Shown here in pieces: positions 38,901 to 45,600 of a stretch of DNA of 64,000 nucleotides (positions are counted from its first letter, which is position 1; each line of letters opens with the position of its first letter). Below the pieces are notes generated by a model. The model made no database searches, was not told where the DNA came from, and was given only the letters and a program-made list of their open reading frames with translations. The stretch covers positions 372,001 through 436,000 of the forward strand of contig NZ_JACCIU010000001.1 in assembly GCF_019303535.1 (NCBI RefSeq), read 5' to 3'. The position numbers and the translations under genes are program-made. This DNA is from Lactobacillus sp. Sy-1. Its GTDB lineage: Bacteria > Bacillota > Bacilli > Lactobacillales > Lactobacillaceae.

Positions 38901-39485
38901 GCTATTGGTGAAGAAAAGGCTAAGACCACTTATCTTGCGACTCCTTCACTTAAGAATCGTTCTAAGGGATATCGTGATGGCTACCTTAAGGCTTACAACA
39001 AATCATTGAAGAAGTATCCTAAGTATATTTACGCTACTAAGGCAATCTACTCATACAAGGGTGCTAACTTCAGTAAGTCGCTTCGGAAGATTCTTCACTC
39101 TAAGCAACCAAGAACTAAGGCAATCCAGTACAAGATCAAACGGATTACGATTGCTAAATCTGGATTAGTACGTTACTATATTGATGCAATTACGGATAAC
39201 AAGGGTAAATCCACTAAGTACAGTGGCTACATCACTGCTAACCGGAATTACATTGTCAACACTTACTACCAAAGCACGCCAACGACTAAGCAAGTAAGGG
39301 TAATTAACAGTAAGGGGATTAGAATTCATTCCGATACTAAGTTTAACCGGGAGACTTCTACTTACGTTAAGAAATCTACTAAGCTAACCGTTAAGCGGAT
39401 TGTTAAGTACAAGGGAATCACTAGATTCTATGTTGGAAATGGTAAGTACATTACCAGTAATAAGAAGTTTGTTAAATTCGTTTAA
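14985..39485 (+). CDS. Giant Ala/Ser-rich modular surface adhesin, complete
   Basis: This 8,166-residue secreted surface protein probably mediates adhesion or aggregation. I chose TTG 14985, not the upstream TTG 14946: AAGGAG lies eight bases before it and the paralogous downstream gene starts at the aligned codon with the same spacing. Residues 1-50 form a long signal peptide with VLRKVKKQWVVVSLSM, a degenerate KxYKxGKxW type. Then come a Ser/Asp-rich stretch (about 50-280), a pectate-lyase-like beta-helix (about 285-720), a beta-rich spacer (about 720-870), and an Ala/Ser-rich helical stalk (about 900-7890) of about 30 modules. The C-terminus has a YxxGxxxGY-type segment and two DUF5776-like modules (about 8010-8166). 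There is no LPXTG, and I noticed no Cys. The frame is unbroken. The beta-helix probably acts as binding head and the C-terminus as wall contact; both are inference. Confidence 0.93.
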   Translation: MLYNKFQIDKVNDKKVLRKVKKQWVVVSLSMFTLLGAGTVYGEKATAHANASVTYLNSNDDNESSSADSVSSSGNQSANSSSASNTSATVTSADSSSASVSSNSTASSSSATDSSAAESSIADVTVSAQSAQGDSVSSTAQSSSSDDDSAAISALKQQLDSANVSSVVSSNNDSTSDSNNSESSSADSESAAIQSATSSSSADASNNASSASDTSSSINQLSAVVVSADGSSEFDSASDLLTRALDVESVSDADVVTNSLTDRAASTSDSADYSSLPAETGSVAYVGTWSAFDAAMRSVNVSVIKVTNDFGNKGTGGTNINLSSKSSITIDGQGHSIDFGAAGYGFNGGDSNAVVTVKNLTMYGTNYYGPVKIGTSGTNKAGTINYSNITYTGSQLVNATNANVQVFGTVNVNSVGRYTSVINGSDFQTVNTQGSRSDGSVNQQNLQISQMSLMKGSTYNGYDFGGNVIDLSGGLTLNEGSTMNLTPKNGSGSPENTVDRTNSVGLIVRSGASVTIDNAKLNITPQANASGINVSGNITVTNNGVLDIEHTDNPNSTTPNVIAGTLLVNNGGTFIAHGSSAVNSNSGSLVSISGNLNILNDGNAEISTDGATGSKFTLLSNQGSILINNPGNRVIFSLNGVDNQYTTGAGTLFAKIPLTAYSVVTQVDKDVDSTAQFYVSVNNNNVKVLDASGKEVTNSVLSRFSNGTTTYLKFSAVPSVFFNGNSNLRTTVNNASSGYDVVTKLILANIPSNLSDLPASSKEVYVRVTTNGKNEVRNGGMVTNPYQPASSTVSGNSGYSNQYTIKLPLSAFTKQADGRYTYTLVEPLNAAGATLPTSVTVTAQFGVSNQSNTIKNSGKNTSTETTINNPGKTPDVADTGSNSGTITDNAEKDTSGSNASLAVSYANDASSHAAEASKAAHGVTQTYSGADQFNEQTSLNSNAINEYSDSLDALIGDLDQNSNAVNRSDYASVSSALSSAQSTINSYQSAASVQASSASSAKSVASQLADAASSQAIIASSAASVANSLASVIASVKDDSQYAALSSQAVSAEAAAKSADSVASKAASSANVQRSIASQAAANTSNALSSVGSIYSTASSLFSSATAQDYNIAASEAVRDASLAASNAQNAQSQVQSIESSVAPDSTAISSASNGVAIANSGASSAASVTASLASLHPSDAVISSANSVASQAALDAASAASQATALSSAAKSIADSASAVSQAALSAVNSANAAKQSAINASSAVASYSAAGNSAQASSALQSAQNAASIASSAASAASQAIISANTASQAASDTLNSANQQSSTAFSASQAASQAASQALSQAATLISSSNNDASSIASLASSTASYAAVGKSGADGASQHANSAVNYASSAVTESGQTSSYATQVSSDNSQVSSMASAYPSDAVINSALSVVNSAQSDANAASQAASSAASLAQSAEADANSQASVAASHAATASNEDSATRSAIAAADQAVQNGDHALASSYAAQASSAAARASDAATAANQANDAANTAANVASIAQSNAGSAESLASDAAQAASNAASQAADRVKEINTGILDSASSQASSAASAASYAAYGSSAADGARQEASSAQINADSTAAAQNKTSSFAADTSSTATNAQSIASQYPSDAVISSAYQQVSSASNKASNASKAASDALSAAQSARDEAATQSSIAASYASEAATQDSATKAASDAAHEALSNGNHSLASSYASLASTAASNASNAAGSAKDAQNSASTANQNASQQNSVAQQAAKDAEDAANAANDALNKINDRVNALNSQSGDLEVSLSGYNSQAGSYVNVASSAATSANSNASSAQSDFVVVSDFSNAASSYAVQTNDKNSQAQSVASVYPSDDVIQSAAKVTVDALSSANDAAKSASAAITSAKSAADEAVTQSSLASSYYASANDASSAVQSAASLASSALSINDHVAAQSYASIASGAVIQASIAAASAQSASAIAAAASDTAKQQALAASQAETNASNAFKTASSALDVINERANSSANSKASSANSAATSENSAASHAAFGSSNAAGASQFSDSTNSYASAVANDNVATNSNAVIANDANQVTNSLVTTHPDNSAVSSANSKASSANSVASSAASVASDATNQAETAKSSAAIAYSNASVAASQASEAAQRASLASSQTSSAALAGDHSAADSYANQASSAEIDASNAASVANDAYSAAENANNQASSAYNNASSASSAAAQAAKDAQDAASDAVNAANNNANDKASKASSVASVANSVASLAASGSSDASGASQHADSTAQLATSTSDVYPSVFSDHSATASLSDNVNSMVANNPNNETIKSAAGTISSANSVATQADSEASQAVNDANKAKQSAADYSQAASVAASVASSAASYTASASVAVSNAVASGNIDLASSIADASSLVASSASSAAIKASEANSQAAAQESIASSALDKANNASSAASAARDAAQSAFDNALNNAGSGASYANSASTANSQAAQNSQNASNAISNAQNDLTQIKDASSQASSASAATTPNTATVNSATSVVSSLNALNSNNPTVSSASIAISNTASEAASASAKASQASSIANQASLDADAASEAASSANIALSQAASNASSYASEAQKAADRGDQSAASTAASNAAVASNAASDAANQVQSATDKINSAAQTATSAAQDAQSQNNITSSAAQTASNAASAASQAIADGLNRDSNKASSAASAASNAASEASAATNGSGSTPGTNQNADSAKDLNSQASSNNGVTSGLASEASNAAENASNFASNNPNNSEIASAASVASSANSNAQSASTVASQASNDASNAYSTASSAADVANSANNAASSAASVAASENAATSEAVAKGDSNAASSHASAAEDAANAANSAAQVAKDASNAASSANQKASSAASQASSAQSVASEAASTAKSAEQTASDLNSFVSSATNDVQSGNSAASNAATSASSNADQANSIYNSLNSSAVSAANQYSQNASDASSFATVSTSVAASANSDVQSHFSNYPSNPALSAVAQSASDAYSTANSASVIAQSASEQASIAKSVVDSATNTASYQNSIANSANSTATAASQAASEAYAKSDFAAGNSYAQTATNAANDAANAYSKVSEAASTADAALVNGKNAASTASSAAQTISSATSVTLSASSAAQSIADSIANAAKNATSDANRASSAAQSAKSDADKATSENAQTSESTSNAYAAASNANEAAEQARDASSAASEAASIASSAAAGHSDVSGMSSAVSAASSASEQASIAASVANSANNDAQKASSTASSATQDAQNFSSSAASYANNASIAASAAIDANNRGDSAAANSYSTAASQAADSAEAAASGASSAYQLADQANSSASAAESIANSAYQSAIDNAVIASSAADDAQSLAASADANQSVKRASNASNAVVKDSSTINVNSSAASSASSNASSASSAVTSINDVITSTAESANSQANQYSNNPIINSATVAISHAVDQASWANSDASVANSIASSAKATVDSASSAVFTAQINAQSYYHAASSAALNNDADAAAAAANSAVAAEKLASQAAVDASNATVIAASAASRANSDLAVASSAADLINAASSAINSAASAADGLVNGVKSDADRASAAASSANDDNTAVQSASNNAQTSSNQVVDNSHAASDTVNNINSAASAAQIASSMASSAGLSAHSGMSSAVSVIASAQSVASSASNAIASANSGVESATTQMDNANSSASQAKSNADSYAALASSAASAALSANNNGDLSAAQSASSVAKQNADSAAIASNAADAAQSLANSASSTIKDLAQSAADQAKLASAASDATNQAINDANSIAASADADASVNRASDAASTAKDQANQANVDADKAATASKNASNAASSAALDNTAASNAAADANSFASQYPNHSAINSNAAVASTAASEASSAQQSANDASAVASIFKDTASQQASIANSAASNAASYLTQASVAASNGDLSAAASAADQASLAQQSAEVASNSAYSATSSAISAADQASSASIVVSQAADKAKAAAQSVSAAVDSINKLNNGVDSDAQRASVAADSATNSANNAADTNLSTASDSDKASQAVVAANNGSTVASQAVVDMQNVISNAAKYDIPSMSSYASVVSSNAIVVSQAADTASAANSNANSALSAAQSAADAAVYAQDDANSYAADASSNASAANSAALAGDESAANSFSTAASQAADSAMSASNVAQTASNAVTTASQAASSYASEAASAASAISQAAEAMSNAVQSAQSEAGSANANESSDRASNAADAAHSNADVTDEYRSKADSSTSLTNDTVSELNPVVDSVAQNSQAIDDLASNFPSNATISSAAQVASAANSQASSAYAAGNEASITASNANSKAAEATSLAISNAEVADSLAAQASSAALANDPSTAASFADQASHYASETKRSVSAASQAAADAASAASQAVSASNAADDALSLAQSAYNVANNAASSAVQTSDGVNDDVDQAASASSQAASQAQQAGQSFNATSNTVNSIANDASDVARSAAEASKAASIASGVANSYSDNSAISVANSTANSAAVDASNAASQASAAKSTADSAFQDASVANSNANTAAQSAASYYNAASSAASQAISAAQAGDQSTADRYSSAVKSNTDAANAASSVASSALSTVNSASVVASQQADQVKQASTAASQANSIAQSAAQAAQSLAGSIDASQNGDRASSAASLATDAATDADKYASAAETASKATDQTNASTSGFSQTASSAASEAADQAASHPQNSVISSAASVASGANQAASQAMSSANDQAKSASSAFEAASSAAELASSAASVANDYASKANEAAKQEDKTAAASLADQASSAAQAVLDHKAQASAAADSAASASNAAVELANSASSQASIAASANSVAASAANSASATISQANDNNSRASNAASQASSANSGANQATSNAANSASIASQNDTAASQSANDAHSAYNQAIEASEAVAKHSEVDGMSSAVQAAKDADQAASSAASAANSANQDAQSEATLASNANSKASSAASNATSYATTASTAASAAIDAANRGDSLNANIYSLAASQAANSAVEAANQASAASQAAIDHSNAAGSYASQASNFNDAASAAKSAAISAAEKAQDLAASADADQSAKRASNAANEASLASSAVSSNSNVVTADSHAVSNDSKATSLNSDSTSLTASQTDDIFAKHPNNSAVSSAASAANSASSVANSASSVASSANDKVSAANSTVNQQSSIASAASSAASTYASQAASAAKNHDSSAAADFANSAVEQASLASQASSVASAARSEADQATKDANSASSAASAAASNATDQLKAAENAANQAVNTNSNVANDVERASNAVVDASAAASGANRDYSGTATESNHASSSVSLANSASAAVSADNQSASKALASANSIAAQNSSVPSMSSAVAAASDAYAKTSSANVAASAATSNAQAELSKAQQAASDANVARDSAIAAAASNASNASLANSYAALGDVENATKYSQAASAAANAAETQASIAKEQSNAASAASSAAASYAQTANDAASVANSAATDATNAVKDAQSLVDDFNAGSSAQRASEAAENAKNSASSAGTDSQAITSAVDNVAKASEATASSAQSAKDAASEADQIASANPQNSSVASAAKAANDAASQAAVASQAADAASSLAKSASAVADQQASAANSARDSASHYASLAQSAADNHDPKTAEEMTNSAIAQESAASVASDAVKSALADAEKAAQSATDASNAASAANDAASKAKDAASSAASQASGTNSNVANDVTKASNAVNDADAAASGANRDYSGTASVSNHASSSASLASSAADDAANANDVASGAVKSADSLMNSASNVPGVISAVNSATQASSVANSANTVASAANSNAQIELGKASDAASAANAARDSAASAAVVNSTNASLANSYASLGDVENATKYSQAASQAASNVESFASTAKDQSNAASAASSAADSYAQIAVSAAVVASSAANDASSSTSAAQSLADDFNANASAKQAADAAEKAKQAASSAAVDNQAVVDASSAVSTATSAASSNASQAANAASQASQLFSANSQNSSIASAASAANSAASQAVTASQAASAAQDAFKSASSVADQQNQVAQTAKDSASYYASLAQSAADDHDPATADYLTSQAVIQAQSAASASDAVKSARADAEKAAQSATDASNAASAANDAAEKALQSAQDVVNTTGDLNSSVNSNVDRANAAVNDAGAAASGANRDYSGTATESNHASSSASLAASASVNADSASATTSSALNTVNSIADKHASVSGMSKAVSDANVANSIASSAQVVASSANSAAQSELAKASQAASNANVAKSAAESYAVTNSANAFLANSFAKEGNVLSATAYSLAASQAADSIASQASIAKANSQAASAASAAAESYAKNAVDAASVAASAAVTANNAVSDAQLLADGFNAGSNAQRASEAAENASKAASSAANDSQAITNASSAINTASTATDASKQSAEAAASSTAQLLSAHPQNSSVASVVSAANQAVNSASAATQAASAAVVAASSASVVADQETKVANSARDAASSYAALASSAAGNFDPETASVATSNAIAMESAANSASIAVSSARADAEKALQSANDASAAASAANSAASAALDSANSAASHAGGTNTSVASDSARASVAANDASVAASGANRDYSGTASESNHTSSSASLASSAATTTASAAVVTSSANSVANSIATKHSGVSGMSEALSNASAANSIAQSANSVASAANSSAQGELTKASQAASTANSARDAASSFAKVNADNASLANSYTAQGNTLSATAHSLAASQAADSAQAQADIAKNNSQIASSASQAAEGYANLANDASTMATSAVDRAKSAADEAQLLADGFNAGSSAILASSAAERAKQSASAAGNDSQAIGSDSVAIDAASNVASNNAQSVASASSSVDQLLSANPQNKTISSAASVAKSAASAANSASQAASEAAAVASSASVVAEDQTKVANDARDAASSYAATASSAAKNFDPETASVATSLAIDKANEAAAASVAVSSARSAAEQALQKASEASSAAAAASEAANAALDSANSAAGHAGTITSSVASDFARASTAANDASAAASGANRDYSGNANVSNHASSSASLANSAATTTSSAMAVTSSANDAVNSIATKHPNVSGMDQAVLDASAALSTASSANFVATDANSAAQGELAKASQAASAANSARDAASSFAKVNADNASLANSYAAQGDTASATAHSLAASQAANFVADQAAIAKANSQAASTASSAAASYAVIASNAASVAASATDKAKSAVGDAQLLADGFNAGSSASLASDAAERAKQSASAAGSDSQAITSSASAINSAVSAVKSNAQSATSTASAAAQILSAHPQNQSVLSAVSVANSAVSQANSATQAASAAASVASSASVIADQQTKVANDARDAASSYADAAAAAAKNFDPETASVAASLAVVKANEADSASSAVSAARNLVTQASQAASLANSAAQSANDAAQSALQSASSAASAASDNNKSVASDVSVASTAANDASAAASGANRDYSGNASVSNHASSSASLANSAAKTANSIAQTANSSAATANSIANNNASVPGMSAAQSAANSALAVVSSANAVATSANSAAQGELAKASQAASAANSAASAASSFAKVNADNASLANSYAALGDTTNATKYSQVASQAASAAAGQASVARQNSQAASAASQAAASYAATGVSAIALTSSAAAQVASATIQVAVIASANSGAQSLASANQAVSAYSSQVSAMSSAVGQSLVSAYNYGSVAQSAANQVNSDHSMVVSAIAKLNSYQSANASNAQINSLTSAANSANVIVNSASVVANSAASQAVAYTSQAASAASALSNANGVISTARSNASSAYAAASSAYAAGSYALGDSYVNTFRGYASVAASANYDASVAYSKFNYATSVASSAASVAVSAANTVRYELNLVTSAASSATQLLSASQSSSASSASSSAASSATSSASSSANSSASAANSSAADDNFLKGISDAKSNTNNSALASDSAYVAGRTGYLSGSKAGYNGKKPASLASNATQYERAYASGASAGYVKYEKQVAIGEEKAKTTYLATPSLKNRSKGYRDGYLKAYNKSLKKYPKYIYATKAIYSYKGANFSKSLRKILHSKQPRTKAIQYKIKRITIAKSGLVRYYIDAITDNKGKSTKYSGYITANRNYIVNTYYQSTPTTKQVRVINSKGIRIHSDTKFNRETSTYVKKSTKLTVKRIVKYKGITRFYVGNGKYITSNKKFVKFV
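18516..23924 (+). repeat. Stalk region 1 of the first giant: 225-residue modules on an exact 675-bp lattice
   Basis: Each module opens with a turn of type (Y/H/N)P(S/D/N)(D/N)xx(I/V)xSA. The Pro codon lies at 18516, 19191, 19866, 20541, 21216 and 21891, every interval exactly 675 bp, then at 22563, 23238 and 23925 (672, 675, 687). About 78 residues after it comes a second turn, (N)GDxxxAxxYA, and about 80 residues later a third, weaker break. DNA of neighbouring modules is clearly diverged although lengths are fixed. Confidence 0.9.
24624..38115 (+). repeat. Stalk region 2 of the first giant: alternating A/B two-module blocks
   Basis: Here modules alternate between type A (xPQNxxxxSA turn) and type B (VxGMSxAV turn). 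The B-turn codon (Met or its aligned equivalent) lies at 24624, 25908, 27183, 28452 and 29730 (intervals 1284, 1275, 1269, 1278), then at 31020, 32310, 33600, 34890, 36180 and 37470, every interval exactly 1290 bp (2 x 215 residues). A-type turns from 30363 on follow the same 1290-bp lattice. ANRDYSG in each B half recurs at 30861, 32151, 33441, 34731, 36021 and 37311. Confidence 0.92.
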
Positions 39486-39498
39486 TATTTAAATTAAA

Positions 39499-39545
39499 TA
39501 AGGGAATCAAACCATAATTTGCGGTTTGATTCCCTTATTTTTTTA
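39499..39545 (+). terminator. Strong terminator after the first giant gene
   Basis: A perfect 15-bp stem (TAAGGGAATCAAACC with GGTTTGATTCCCTTA, 39499-39513 and 39523-39537) with a nine-base loop is followed by a T-rich run. It separates transcription of the two giant genes. Confidence 0.95.
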
Positions 39546-39694
39546 TTGAATAAAAGTACAGTTAGTAAGTTTAAATTTAATGATTATCTACTAAATAAGT
39601 GGTACACTAATTCTGTATATATTATTAAGTTTTATAAGATCTAACTAATAATTACTTAAAACGGTTTTTAGAGATATTTAAAGGAGATGTCGTG
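39546..39694 (+). promoter_or_regulatory. Leader of the second giant gene
   Basis: This AT-rich stretch holds no gene. AAGGAG (39681-39686) lies eight bases before ATG 39695. The bases just before it (GATATTTAAA) recur in front of the first giant gene. TATATT/TATTAT hexamers around 39617-39628 could be a -10, but no convincing -35 is visible. Confidence 0.5.
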
Positions 39695-42600
39695 ATGCTT
39701 TATAATCGGTTAATGTTTAATAAAGTAAATGATAAAAAAGTTCTCCGGAAAGTAAAGAAGCAATGGGTGGTAGTTTCTCTATCAATGCTAGCTTTGCTTG
39801 GTGGAGTGGCGATTAGTGAAAAGACAACAACGGTTAAAGCTAATGCTAATATGGGTTCTACATATGGTTCTAGTAATGATGATGATGAGGTAACTAACTT
39901 AAACGGTGGGGCCACCACTGAGGCTAGTTCTTCAGATAATTCTGGATCAGGTAGTTCCGCTACTACAAATAATCAATCAACTACCAGCGCTTCAGATAGC
40001 TTGGTTAGTTCAGGTAGTTCAGCTACGGTCACTGGGAGTAACATTAGTGACCAATCCAGTGACGCGCAATCAGCTACTAGCAGCTCAAGTAGTTCCACTA
40101 GTAGTGTTCAGTCAAGTAGCAGTGATGCAGGGAGTAAATCTAACGATAAACAATCGCAATCCGGAAATGGTGAATCAGTTGCTGATCAGCCTACATCAAG
40201 TAGCGCCAATGCAACTAGTAGTTCCACAAATGAAAATCAATCGTTAGTAAATTCAAATAGCACTAATAGTTCAAGCAGCACTAATAGTTCAAATGCTTCT
40301 AGCGCAGATAGCTATGAAGCAAGTAACGCTTTTAGTGCTGGTTTTTCTGCAGCCGCTTTAGCAGCTAAAACTGGTTCATCAGTGCCATCAAGTGCTGATG
40401 CTAATTTTAATAGTGGGGTTCAAAGCTATGAGAATTCTGTTGCTAGTTCATCTGCCAATCAATTAACAGATCGAATCGGTGACACTGCTAGCGTTAGTTC
40501 GTTGACCGCTTCTCTTTCCTCTGTTACCAACAACGTTAGTCAAATGTCAGCCTGGAGTTCCGCAATTTCATCCATGAGCGTAGTTGCTTCTTCTTACAGT
40601 ACATACGTAAGTAATAGTGCGGGATTATTGGATTCAGCAATTGCAATGAGTAGCACTGCTTCCGTCTTTACTGATGCATATCAGTCTGCACAATCGTACT
40701 ACGCCGAAGGTAGTTCAGAAGGGAGCCAAGCTAGCTCCTATGGTTCTAAATTAAATGGGAGTAACGATAGTTTTTATCAATCAGATGTTGATTCATTAGT
40801 AAACCGAAATGCTAGTTATTTTTCATTAATGAGTAACGCTCAGGTGATTGCTAGCAATGCAATCGTTACCTTAAATAGTCAGTATTCAGCTACTTCTACT
40901 GCTTATGCGTTGGCAGACTCTGCTGGCCAAAATGCTGGAACGACTACCAATACCACTGTTAACGTCACAACCGCGCAAGAATTTGACCAGGCGATTAAAA
41001 ATCCGAATGTTTATCACGTTAACCTATTGAATAGCATTAGTTTGAAGGATGCTGATGCTGGTTATACCAGTAGTGATACTACCGTCCAGGTTAATAAAAA
41101 CGATGCTACAAAGGATTTTGTAATTAATGGACTTCAATCTGATAACAAAACCTGGTCATCGGTTAATTATATGGGGGTAGGTTATGACATTCAAAATGTT
41201 AAATCCATTACTGCTCAAAATCAAAATGTTTTTGGGACCAGTGGCTATGGATTTATTAGCGATAACGGTCAGGCATCGCTGGCTAATATCCCCATCTATT
41301 TGAACAATATAAATTATGTTGGTGGCCAAGCACTATACGCAAAAAGCTCCAATATCTACATTCAAAATCAAGTTAGCGTTTCTTCTGTTAATACCTATAC
41401 GCCAACTAATATCCCTGGTGATACCACTAGCTATAGTGGAGTTGCTTCTGCCGATCAAAATCAACGGAACATGCAAGTTAACTCCTTAACGGTTCAGTCT
41501 GGTGCGACATATAATGGGCAAACCTATGATGGAAACGTTTTGGAACTCGGTGGTGGTTTTACAGTTGAAAAGGGGGCAACGGTTAATTTAACCCCTCGTG
41601 GTGATGACAATGGTGGGCCTAACATTGCCCATGGTTCTAATAGTTCTCGTGCCCAAGGACTCTACGCTAAGGGTGACGTGCATGTTTATGGAACTGTTAA
41701 CATTAATCCGTCATCAGATCCTAACGGGAACACTGCTAACTCTGGAAACAGCGGCTCAGGCACTAGTGCAATGTACATTAGCTCTGGTGCTAATATGTAT
41801 ATTGATGGTGGGCAGGTTAACGTTAATTTAAATAGTACTCCTGCTGCCTATCCAGTTGATGTTGAAGGAATCTTAACCGTTCAAAATAATGGACAGTTTA
41901 ACGTTAATGGGAATAACTTAGGCACATATGGAAATATTTTAACCTACATTGCTGGGACGATTACTTCTCAAACTGGTGGGTTAGTTCATATTGCAGTTAA
42001 TAACGTTAGCGGAACTGGGGACCCATATGCTTTGAAGTTGGCTGATAATGCTAACTTAAACGTTGTTAACCAAGGAAATCTAGAATTACTTTCCGATGGG
42101 ACCAGCAACCCCACCCTTTTGGATACTGGTAATAATTCAACGGTTACAATTAATAACCCTGGTAAAACGGTCGTTTTTGATTTGGATACTTCGCACTCTG
42201 ACTATGTTCAAAAGAGTAGTCAGGGGACGATTTCTAATGCTCCTTTTAATGCATACTCAGTTAGTGTTAACAATAATGGCAATACCCAAGGGGCTTATTA
42301 CGCCGTTAATATCCCAACCTCTGGAACCATTCAATACTACAATTCTGTTGATAAGAAGTTTGAAAACTTAAGTGGATCAAATACTTCAATTTCTAATTCT
42401 AAGTACCTTGCATTTGCATCATCGCCATCTGCTAGTTTTGAAGGTCCGTTGAATTTACAGAAAAATGGTACTGACCAATATCAAGTTAATGGGCATTTAA
42501 GTATTAACAATGTATCCGAAATCCCCGATAATTTAACCAATAAACCAATTTATATCAATGTGGTTGTAAATGGGGTTCAACAGTTACAAAATAATGGGGT

Positions 42601-45600
42601 TGTTAATGATACTACTACCGATCCATTGTCTGGTGATGGGAACACATACACATATGAAATTCCAGTTACAATTGATAAAAGTAAGGGCGACGCACAGGTA
42701 ATTCCATTTTCATATAATTTTCCAGCTAGTCAGCTACAAACTACTGGAAACTCAATTGCAGTTACTGCCCATTACTTCGTTTCAACCATCCAAGCGGAAA
42801 TCCAAGATTCAACGATTAGTGGGAATAATGCTACTCAATCGGGATCTATCATTAACCCAACCACTTCAACACTATCAACTGGCACTGATACGCTCCCATA
42901 CTCCGACATTAGAAAGAATGCAGATGCAAATGCAATTGCATTGATCAATCAACCAGCGATTGACTCGGCCAATTCGGCTGCTAATTCTGCTACTGCTGTT
43001 CAATCTAGTATGGCTAGTTTCAGTAGTGCAAATGGGACCTCGATTAGTAATGAAGCTGGCTCCACTGATGCATTTGCTAAATCAGTTTCTTCATTTAATA
43101 ACAAGGTTAATAGTCAGTACTCCTTAGTTATTAGTCAATCTAATGCACTCGCTTCATCCGCTAGCAATGGTGATTCAAAGGCGGCTAGCGATGCTAGTTC
43201 AATGGCAAGTGCCGTTGCTGCTATTTCATCTGCTTCTTCGGTGGTTGCCTCTCAAAATACAATTGCACAGTCTAATTCAGTTGCTGCCTCCAGTGCACTT
43301 TCTGATTACACTATTAAGTCTAGTGCAGTAGCCAGTTATGCTGTATTAGCTTCTTCATATGCAAATAACGTTACATCTAATGATAATTCAGAGGCTAAGT
43401 CTGATGACTTTAAACCTTCTGATAGTGATGCTTCGCAAGCCAGCACCTATGCTTCATTGGCTAGTGCTGCGTTTTCGAGTGTTCAATTGGATTCATCAGT
43501 TATAAGTAGTGCTAACGTTGCTGCCGAATCAGCTTTCAATGCAATTAGTAATGCTTCAACTGCTGCTTCCAATGCGGCTAGTGATGCCGCGTTGCTAGTA
43601 TCATCGAATGCCGTTAATGGATCAGCGATTAATAGCATTGCTGCTTCGGCTGTTAGTGCTACTAAGAGTGCGTCTGTATTGGCTTCGAGTGCGGTGATTG
43701 CTAATTCAGCAGCTTCAAGTACGGCAATTAACATTGCATCAGCATCTGCTAATTATGTAGCGATGTCGAATCAGATTAGTAATGCTACTTCACTGGCATT
43801 AAAATTACCTACAGATACCATACTTGAAGAGAACAGTTTGGGTAATAATGCATTACTAATCAAGGCCAGCAATGCTATTAGTGATGCCTCGAATGCTACA
43901 GAAAAGGCTTCCGCTGCTAATAGTCGGATCATTACGGATAATAATAAGGTCTCATCAGCTAATTCGTTAGCTAGCTCTGCCATGGTAGCGGTAACTTCTG
44001 CATCTGTATTTGCTGCAAGTGCTGCAGCAAATGGTGATCAATCTGCTGCCGCAAGTGCTGTTTCCGCTGCAATTTTAGCTGCTAGTGTGGCCACTAGTGC
44101 CGCTACCGATGCTAGCAATGCTAATGTTGATGCTAGTTCAGCCGCTGTTGATGCTTTAAACGCCTCTTCAGTTGCAGCCTCTGCATCCAGAGTTGTAGTA
44201 AGTACTAGCTCAACTGCTCAATTTACCAATAAAATCATGCTTAATGATATTGCTGATGAAGCTGCTAGTGCTGCTTCTGATGCTGCTAGCTCTGTCGCTA
44301 GTAGTGCTTCATCCGTTAGTGATGAAGCAACAAGTGTGAATAGCGATAATAACGTTGCCGCTAGTACGGCAGGTCAAATTAGTAGTAATTCTGTTGCATT
44401 AAGTTCGACAGTTACGGCTTCAGTTACTGCAGCTCAGCGTGTCATTAGTGGTATGCAGAGTGCTAACCCAAGTAACGCGACTATTAATAGTGCTGTTACG
44501 GTCATTTCTAATGCTTCATCTACCGCAAGTGCTGCCGTCACCACTTTTAATTCAGCACTTAGTGCTGCTAATTCAGCCAGTATTGCTGCTAGCTCGTATG
44601 CATTAGTTCATAGCACTGCTGTTGCTGCAGCTTCCAGTGCTGCTAGTTTGGCTGCCAGTGCATCAGCATCAGCAAGCGTCGCTGACGATGCTGGAGATGC
44701 ATCGACAGCTGTGTCAGCTTACATGGTTGCTAGTTCAGCATCAGTGCAAGCTGATTCTGATATCAGTAGTGCGAATGCAGCATCAGTAGCTGTCAATAGT
44801 GAGGCTAACAAGGCTAAGAGTGCTGCTACCGTAGCAACTAGTGCTTCTTCCACAGTTGTTGGAGCTGCAATATCAGCTAGTTCGGCTGTAGTTGTCGCTT
44901 CTTCAGAATCTAATCTTATTATAAACATCAATAACTCCTTAAATTCAGCACTCAACCAAGCTTCAAGTGCATCCGTATTGGCTTCGAGTGCGGCAATTGG
45001 CTCTTTGGCTGGCTCCAATATCTCGTCTAATACTAACTCGCATGCGACTGTTGTTAGTTCAGCAGCTACAAGTACATCAAATAATACTGCATCAGCATCT
45101 GCTAATTATGTAGCGATGTCGAATCAGATTAGTAATGCTACTTCACTGGCATTAAAATTACCTACAGATACCATACTTGAAGAGAACAGTACGGGTAATA
45201 ATGCATTACTAATCAAGGCCAGCAATGCTATTAGTGATGCCTCGAATGCTACAGAAAAGGCTTCCGCTGCTAATAGTCGGGTCATTACGGATAATAATAA
45301 GGCCTCATCAGCTAATTCGTTAGCTAGTTCTGCCATGGTAGCGGTAACTTCTGCATCTGTATTTGCTGCAAGTGCTGCAGCAAATGGTGATCAATCTGCT
45401 GCCGCAAGTGCTGTTTCCGCTGCAATTTTAGCTGCTAGTGTGGCCACTAGTGCCGCTACCGATGCTAGCAATGCTAATGTTGATGCTAGTTCAGCCGCTG
45501 TTGATGCTTTAAACGCCTCTTCAGTTGCAGCCTCTGCATCCAGAGTTGTAGTAAGTACTAGCTCAACTGCTCAATTTACCAATAAAATCATGCTTAATGA

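Noticed and set aside
15079-39400. Many overlapping ORFs of 60-210 codons on both strands inside the giant genes
   Set aside because: They are frame shadows. GCT/GCA and AGT/TCA codons read in other frames give Leu/Gln/Met-rich or Ala/Leu-rich strings without stops. They lack ribosome binding sites and follow the periodicity of the real frame.
39692-39694. GTG start for the second giant gene
   Set aside because: ATG 39695 has the eight-base spacing from AAGGAG that the first giant gene also uses, and ATG is the stronger start.
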